A stretch of 64,000 nt of DNA from Trissonchulus latispiculum. Its lineage: Eukaryota; Nematoda; Enoplea; Enoplida; Ironidae. Where the stretch lies: positions 1 through 64,000 of the forward strand of contig JASAND010028413.1 in NCBI GenBank assembly GCA_030248195.1. Reading direction: 5' to 3'. A program made the position numbers and the translations under genes. Positions within the stretch are counted from its first letter, which is position 1, and each line of letters begins with the position of its first letter. The notes beneath the pieces were generated by a model. It ran no database searches, was not told the origin of the DNA, and saw only the letters and a program-made list of their open reading frames with translations. Below are positions 10,001 through 19,000 of this stretch, one piece after another.

Positions 10001-13000
10001 GAACTTGTCCTTCTGCTGCGGCTCTTCTCGGGTTGTTTGTAGGTAGGCGCATGGATTTCTCGTAGGCACAGGCCGTAAGTTCTTCTCCCCTGAGTCTGAG
10101 AGGAGGCAGATCAGCTTCTGTCCTGACGAGGTGGGCAGGGGTGCCCGGGTAGCACCCAGTGATGATTCGGGCCGCTGAATTTTGGATAGTTTCCAGCCTG
10201 GAGACGGAGGTTTCCGAAGCAGACGGAAACCAAGCAGGCAGGGCATACTCCAGTACCGACCGAATATAGGCTATATACATAGCCCGGAGATCCTCTTTGC
10301 CAGGTCCCCATGACCTGCCAGCCACTGCACTCAGGGTGGCTAGTCTGCTGCGGCACCGGGTCTTCAATTTGGCAACGTGGGGTCCAAAGGACATGTTCCA
10401 GTCCAAGGACACGCCCAGAAAGGACGGGTTTGGGTCGTAGGGGACAGGCTGGTCGCAGATTCTGAGTGATGGAGCGTAATTGGCCTGCTTATTGTGTGTA
10501 GAGAAGATACAGGCCTGGCATTTCCCAACATTAATTTGGGCTTCATTTTCAGTTGCCCAGGCGGTGATGGAGTCCAGGGCTTTCTGGACATTGGCTTCTG
10601 CCACAGTGATGTCGGCGTCCGAACTCCAGATAGCGACGTCGTCGTCGGCGTTAACCACTGGTCACTATGGTCTATGGTGCCTACTGACCACTGGTCAAAC
10701 CGCCTAAAACAACGTTTTTCGGCCCTATGGGCATACTGTCGAACTCTTTGGGGAGGCGAAAAAGTTTTATCCTTATACTACCCACAAACACAGGTTGCAG
10801 CAGCGGCCGAAGCTTGGGGCGGAGGTGAGAATTCAGTGGTACTATATATTTATATAATCAGTTTTCTGTTCTACCTACGGCACTGTTCAAGCTCCTTGTA
10901 TCCATTACCGCATTGCTGGAAAGGGATCCTTTAAAATGACAGAAGGACAAGAAATAAAATGCTCCTCTGGAGCATGAAAAAAGTAATATGGGTTGTGGTG
11001 AGGTTGTAAAATCAAGAGAGGACTAGTCTTTAAAATGCTTAATATGGGGCTAGGTTCAAAAATAGAAGAGGACTAGGTTGTGAGCGAATTAATATGGGCA
11101 CAGCTTCGCCGAACAACCCATATTCGCGGGATTTCACGTTTCGTCTTAGCTTAGAGCTATCAATGTCAGTCAATAAAAAATTTAAACGTTGAATACTCAT
11201 TGAATATAGCTGTTTGCATGCACTGTTAGACTAGCTAGGAATATATACGAAAATTATCATCATTTTGTTGTGTTGGACTACGGCAGGCTCTACTACTAGG
11301 AGAGATCTAAGGCTATGATGCTAAAGCTATTGGTCCAAGTCGGAGGAAATAGAAGATCGTCGGAGAGTCCTAAATTATTCTTGAATATAAATTTTCCGTA
11401 TAAATGGATACGTAAATTGCGCAGGTTAGTATAAAGCATTTATCGAAGAAAACGCTTACTAAAATAAAAGTTCGAATAAAGCTCGAACACATACCGTAGC
11501 TGTAGATTATTTATGAACTATAAACTAAATGTATCGTGGATATGCATAATAATTTACATTGACAAACCGCGAATATGGGTTGTTCGGCGAAGCTGTGCCC
11601 ATATTAATTCGCTCACAACCTAGTCCTCTTCTATTTTTGAACCTAGCCCCATATTAAGCATTTTAAAGACTAGTCCTCTCTTGATTTTACAACCTCACCA
11701 CAACCCATATTACTTTTTTCATGCTCCAGAGGAGCATTTTTATTTCTTGTTTTATTAAAATTAACAATTTTTCGTCAAAATTTGCAAAAAATCTTCAATT
11801 TTTGGAAAAAATTTCAAAATTTTGCACAATTTTCCCGAAAAATTAAACATTTTAGCTAAAAAATTCCGGCGAAGCCGGAAATTTTTTGAAATTTTACTGT
11901 AAAAACTAATTTTTTTCGGTTGTTTTTAGTTACCCCTTGGCCATTTTTTCGTTAGCCCTTGTCCCCGACGGCGATAGGGCTTGTACCTTGTCCGGGTTGG
12001 GGGGGGCTTGGACCCCCCCAGACCCCCCCCGCGTTAACCTATGATTAACAATCAGAAAGGTTTCATTGTTTAGCTAATCACCAGTTTTTTGTATTGCCTT
12101 TTAGGAAAGACGTCGTGCCTTGGAAGAGGAACGACGTGCTCGACTGGCTGTTATGGCGGAACGGCGACAGCAGCGAGAGCAACATTTGTCGAAGCTGCGT
12201 CAGAATCAGGAAACGTTAAGGCAGAAGCAGGCTAGAGAAAAGGCCAAGTAAATTAGTTTGCGTGTAGGATAGCTACAGGCAGCCTGTCTTTAGCTTTCTG
12301 TTACCTCGGAGGTATTAGATCCGGGCTTTTTTTAGTGGGGGGGGGGGCGGGGCCTCCCCCCACTTTTCGGGTTCCCCCACTCGACCCTTTCCCCCACTCG
12401 ACCCCTCCCCCACTTTTTGGGCTCCCCCCCACTCACTATGAGGTGCCCAAAAACTGCCAAATTTTAAGGATTTTTGGTCAAAATTTTCAAAAATGTTTCG
12501 GCTTCGCCGGAATTTTTTGGTCAAAATTGTCTATTTTGCTACTCAAACTCGATTTTGAGCACTTTTAAGCATAGTTATAACAGTATATATAGAACACAGG
12601 CTGTTTTTACTGCATTTTTTGCCAATTTTAGACCACTTTGGATTCCCCCCCCCCCAATTTTGCCCCCCCCCACTTCCCCACCCCCACTTTTTTCATCTAG
12701 AAAAAGCCCAATTAGATAAGCATAAAAATGATGAAAGAGGAGAAACCTTTGTTTGTGCCGTCAGCGATGGATAAGTTGGCAATTGTTACCACAGCAATGC
12801 TTGCTTTAACTTTTTTCAGAAAGCAAGAGGAAAAATTAGCCGAAATCAGAGCTGCACAACAAGCAGAAGCTGAAGTGCTCAGTCAAAAGATCCAACAAAA
12901 GGTTTGGAACTTTATTTTATACCGTGACTTTGAACCGCTATTACTATTTTTTCTTCTTGGCTAAGTTTGCATTATTTGGGAAAATTGAATCGAGAAAAGC

Positions 13001-16000
13001 AGATAATATTATGCTACGTCAAAGCTAGTAGTCTTTGCAATACACCTTAATTGTTTGTCTGCGGATTTTTATTGTAACACCCTTGTTCCCTATGACGTCT
13101 AGTTCGCTATAATTCGTTTTCATCGATTGGTACCCATCCTTAACCTTTCTGCTTTAAGGATGTACTGAAAAGTCCATATGTGGACACATGAATGAGCGGT
13201 TATGGGGGCCTCCTAACAGTGTAGTAGCTATTTGTTGTCCTTCTAAGATAACACGGTCTCTTGTTTCAGCAGGAGAAGTCCTATCGAAGACACGAGGAAA
13301 CGCTGGAGTTAATCAAGCAGCGCGCCAGCGACCGACGTGGAGCCTGTGCCAGTGTTACCAGCGGTCGCAGTTCCAGCGGTGCAGCACCGTTACCAGTCAC
13401 TCCGCCTTTGGATCCGGACCAGGAATCTCCACCTGCCGATCCGACACCATCCTCAACGCCTGGGGGTCCTCCACTGACGCCTCCACTGTTGCAGCCGCGT
13501 TCTACGTCTGTGTCGATATCAGAAACAGTCCCTCCTAGCTTTGCTACCAGTTCAACGACGGTTGTTGTCAGTTCTGCTGCAACTACTTCCACGACAGTGG
13601 TGGAATATAGCAGCAGAAATTCTGCCAAGGTTAGGCAAATAAACTGTAGTGCAGAATGATCGTTATTTAGGTACAAACATAAAACTTCAACAAAAAGTAC
13701 ATGAGTTAACTATGAGTAAAATCGAAGGCCAGTTCAGTAAATGCAAAGAGTTTTTATTTAGACAATATTATCTTTGTGACTTTTGCTTTTATTCGAGATT
13801 TTTAGGTTGATTCTATGACCCGCTCTGCCGAGCTGCGCCTTAAAGTAGCTCAGGAAGAAGTTGCCGAAATTGTAACACATCACAAGACGAAAGCCAGCAA
13901 ACGTCGACGTCTGACTATTCGCAAAAAGCTAGCAGTCAAGTGAGTTTAGTTTGCATGCTAATGAAGTGTCCCCATGAAAACACGTATTTACATTGTACTG
14001 GGTTTATTTTAGGCAAAAAATTGGGAGGGGGACCCCCCCTCCCCACTGGTGGGAGGAGGCCCAAAAGTGGGGGAAATAACATGGTTGAAAAATTCCACAA
14101 ATACAGTTAAAAATATTCTGTTTATCATATATTATACTGCTATAACTATACTAAAAGGTGCCCAGAAATTGAGTTTGAGTACCAAAATAGATAATTTTTG
14201 ACCAAAAAATCCGGCGCAGCGGGAAATTTGAAAATTTTGCCCAAAAATCCTTACAATTTGACATTTTCTGGGCACCTTATAGTGAGTGGGGCAGCCCAAA
14301 ATATGAGAGAGGGCCCCTCCACTAAACTAAACCCATTTGTAGAAAGTGGTCTTGGCTAGACTACTGAGTTTAATGGTATCATTGAATTTGAAACTTTAAA
14401 CACATTGTTATTGAACTGGTTCTGGATATTTTCAGTTTTCTGTTATTGTGTTGCAGAGTAGAAGAATATCAACGTTTCGACAAAAAGATTGTGTTTAAGA
14501 AGATATCTGCTTCGTCCAGTAAAAATAAGTATGTATAATGCTAAACATGATCTTGCATAAAGTTAGAGGTGGACTTCAAAGTAGCCTATGGCTTTACATT
14601 TACAAGCCTTATACAAGTTGTAAGCGCCAGCAATGTTTGGATAGCTACTTCTGTGACGGAGGGCCTGTCCCCTGGTTTTCAGGTTTCACTTTATTGTCAT
14701 TCTTCGTCAATTATTTGTTCTTGGTCAGTGTCTCTTACATTGCATTAAAATTTGCTGGAACTGTAGTGTCGTATTACTGCTATTCAGTCTTGTACTTGGT
14801 TTTGTGCTATATACGTACTGCTTTATTATTTTTGCTTTTTAAGTTAATAGGGACCTGGGAACTTTTTTGCGAAAGAGTTACGCGGAGTTTAAGGAGGGAG
14901 CTTACCATACAATCCACTTACCCCGAATTTGTGCGATTGGCCTTCTTTTTGCACAGATATATAGAGCATGGGTGTGGTCAAAATATGTTACGTAAGTTAA
15001 GTACTGAGATGTTAGCCACTCTCCAAATTTTTTAAGTTTTCGGCGAAATTTTAAATTTGAACATTCTCTTAGATGCATATACAGCCATCTAGTATTTTTC
15101 TGCAGATGGGAACATATTAGCCAAATCATGATGCCAAATGGCAGCTTTGAAGCTGTGGTCTAGCAGTCAGTAGAAATTTTCAATCAATTATGTTGATAGT
15201 TGTGAAAAATGGGGGTCGGGCACATTTACGCTACGGCTGCACACGTCTGGAGGGTGGTTAAGATATCAGTACCCGATATTTTTAACCACACCCATGCTCT
15301 ATATCTGCCAAAAAGTAGGCCAATCAGACAAAGTCGGGGCAAACCTGTAGTACCCCCCAAACCAGTTAAATTTATATGAAAGAGTTACCTAAACATGGGA
15401 AAGTCGTGCTTGAGTGAAGTTAACGGGTTATTTTATCTTGAATTTAATTTATCTCGCGAAAAGTAAGTAAGAGTTAGTTAATAAAGCATATATTTGCTTT
15501 TCAGGTTAGAAAAGTCACTGAAAGATATTCGAATGTGCATTGAGTCAAATTCTTTGGAAAGGACCTGGCCCAGTGCTGACGTCCATATTTTGGAGAGAGC
15601 TTTGGGTGAAATTGGCAGAACGTTAAAGCAAAATGTACGCTAATTAATACTGATAAATACTGATTGGTTTAGAGCTAATCAGATTTTAAAATCTAACTAA
15701 CTTGGTGCAACGGAGAATCTGGCTAAAATAAGATTAAGACTAGCTAATATCATTTTATTTAGAGGTTAATCATTATTTGGTGCAACCGGCTGTTAGTATA
15801 ACTGTAAAATGCTCTTTTTATAGGCGTTTATTACTATCGATAATTAATTGTATCAAGATGCTGTGTTTTATTGGCGTTATTTAAATTTCCAGGTGTCTGA
15901 TGATATTGAAACTTTCTATGCCGCGGGTGGTTGTGACATCTATCTTGACTTTATCAGTCTACTGGAGAAGCATCCGTTGACTAGTGCAGCTCCTTGCGTC

Positions 16001-19000
16001 CTACCATCGAAGTAAGTATATACTGATTTTATTCACCCGGCCTGTCAATTCTAAGGTTCTACACTAGTAGAACGAAAATATACTGGTAGATAAGAGCGTT
16101 TCACGCCACGGTAGAAAACAGAATAAAATACTATTTGCTTTAATTTGTGAGCAAAGTTTGCTGGGATGGACTATGACGACTGAGATGTGCTAAAAATGAC
16201 GACTGGCTTATTTATAGGCCAAAATTTATGGGGAGGGGGCTCACCCAGGATTTGGTGGGCATATTTTTGGAAAATGTTTTCGAATTGTTGAGGGTTTTTG
16301 TGTAAAAACTGCTAAAAATCGCTAAAAATAACAAATTTTAAGTGGTTTCATGCTAAGCCGAAGGGGGCGGTCCCCACCCCTCCCCCGATAAAAATAAGCC
16401 AGAACACAGTGGAGAAGAATGGTCTTCTCTCCCCGCCCTCAATTCCTATAAGAAAATACGAGCCACCTTCTCCAAGCTGAAATAATTTTTACTATTTTTT
16501 CACTTCGGAATTAAACGATTTAGAATTTTCAGTTGCTGCAGAATACAGATTTACCCATAGCTAGACTAGCTGAACTTTAGACTATCAATTCACGCTTGCG
16601 CTTGATTCCTTTGTCTGCCAGTACCTCAATCGATAGACCGTCGGTCTGGTCAACCGAAGGTAGTGGGTTCGATCCTCACATGGGCCCTGTTTTTTCTAGT
16701 CACAGTTCTGTAGTGGTGTTTTCTTGCTATTTAATAGTAGGACAATTAATTCTCACTTATTTAAGGAAAAAGCTGTCTCGAACTGATGCTATTTTATTTA
16801 CTTGTAGATCGGTTCTGAAAATACTGGAACTTTTGCACGAATACTGTTTTCCGACTGGGGGAAGTCCACAGCTTCGTATATGTCTGGAAATACTCTATCA
16901 GAATCGTATTCTTGGCTTAATAGATGCTTTAATTGCTCAGTTTGTGGTGAGCAGCTTTTGATTGATTCTGTATATACTTTATTAATTTTTCTTATTAAAA
17001 TTGATTAGTTATCAAAAGCTGATAGTTTCTTTTAATTCACGTGACTGTTGTAGATGCTATGATTTATATTTTTGCGTACGCGATGATATATATTGATTTT
17101 TTATCAGGGTATTCTATGGTTTTGGAATTTTTTAATTTAAGGTTCTGGCAGCACCACCATGCGCTTCCTCGACGTCAAAGTCTAGCACGACTGGTGGCAC
17201 ACGCCATAAACAACAATACTCTTCTGCGGATGCTGTGTCCGGTTGGAGTACCGAATTGATTGCACTGTCCGTCCTAACCTTACTGAAAGACCTTCTCCAA
17301 TGCTATGTGGACAGCGTTCGAGACCAGAGAGCCTGTCTAGTAAACTTTTATCCGGAAGGCACAGCTGGACTGCTAATTCGATTGAACTATGTAATTAGGT
17401 GGGTCTTTAAGATATTATTCTCTTAAAAATAATATGTACGTATACCATCGTACAGTTTTGTCAGTCGGCCAGCTCTACTATTCTTTTTCCCTTGTCGGTT
17501 TTAATGCTTTTTGGAAAACGAAATTTGCTTTCGTCGTAAGTAAGTTGTTGTCAATGGGGTATTTTGTGCTTCAGCTATGCCGTAAGCCTGCATGTCGTTG
17601 AACTGATTGTAATATACTTGCGACAAACCTTGGAATCTCTGACCGTCAGTCGTCTTAGTTCAACTTCAGACAGTCGATCGCCACTGTCAATCGCCGTAGT
17701 CTGTGTACAGTGTGTTGTGGTCCTACTACGAATACTTTGCCTAAAGTAAGTGATGAAGCGAAAACTTATTTCTATGGCTCTGCATTTCTCTGAAACCTTG
17801 GCTAACAAAGTTTATGCGTTGTTTGCTTCAGTGCGGAAATAAATATTGAATGGAACTGTAGATTTTTAGAGCTTTATTAACTGCGTTGGTTTTTATAACA
17901 AACTATCTGTTTCAGATGCAACGAGTTAAATAATGAAACAAACGGCTCTTCATCAACCTTGTCCAGTGTGAAGTCGGAAAAGCGCCAGCCTACTGGAGAT
18001 AGTGGGCCGAATTATGATCTACTAGAAGATCCGACCGGCCTGTTGGGATCTTTGCGAAAGTCTGGGCTTCTAACTTCCCTGCTTGAATTGACTTACGGAC
18101 TTTTAGTCCAGTCGGAGTCTCAGTCTGCAACATCCACGTCAATACTGTCGGGCGATCTTTTGACGCTGCTGGATCTGACATTTGAACTGGGAGTCATATT
18201 GACTAGATTAGATGCCAGTGAACTTCAGGTCTGTATATTTATTTAGTGTCAAAATGGTTCAGAATCCCAATACGTTTAGGTTAGAAATATAGCTGTAGTA
18301 AAAAGTACGTGATGATAAGAGTATGACAACAGTCATACTTTACGGGATTACTACAAAAACTATGCTCTGCACGCTAGAGCCTTGCCTCTCCATAAATATG
18401 TGACCCCCCCTCCCTCATACTTGTATGGATAAGAGGTCCAAACTAGGGTCGCACATTCGCTTAGTGTACGTAATTACACGTTGAAATTAGCAAGAGTCCG
18501 GAGTCTAAGCTTGTAAACACGTGCATGCACAATATATACAAAGCTTCCTTTGAGCTGTGAGCTGTGAGCTTCCTCCGTTTGAAACTGTTGACCTATATAC
18601 AATCGGTTTGATAGGCGATCACTTGGGGGGGGAGGTTAAGCAATGGCGGGAGGTGCATAGTCATTGCGCACACTTCATATTATGAATCATGGTGCTATTG
18701 GATATAGTGAACAGTGCTCATCTTAATTTGAATAGGATGAGCTGCGACCAGTGATCAATGTCTTCTTGAAAATTTTTGATTCCTAATATCGATTCCATGA
18801 CCGAGTCAGAGTGGAATGAGATACTGTGTTAGCCTTTGCAGTTTATCATTTGTTCATTTTCCAGGGTATACTTGGCCGAGAGATTATATCCCAGGAATTT
18901 CGTTATTTGTCGTCTCAGCTACTTCTATCGTCTCAGAGTCCGGCTCGAACTGAGTCTGTTCATAATGTTATTCTGTTGATTGGTCACTATGCCTATCTCA

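Noticed and set aside
10656..10658. Start codon for the RNase H ORF of retrotransposon copy B
   Set aside because: These bases belong to the duplicated target site flanking a 5'-truncated element, so they are not a native start.
14538..15035. 165-residue plus-strand ORF with hydrophobic stretches
   Set aside because: It overlaps SCAPER intron sequence and the arm of an inverted-repeat element (14917-15348); hydrophobicity follows from T-rich composition.
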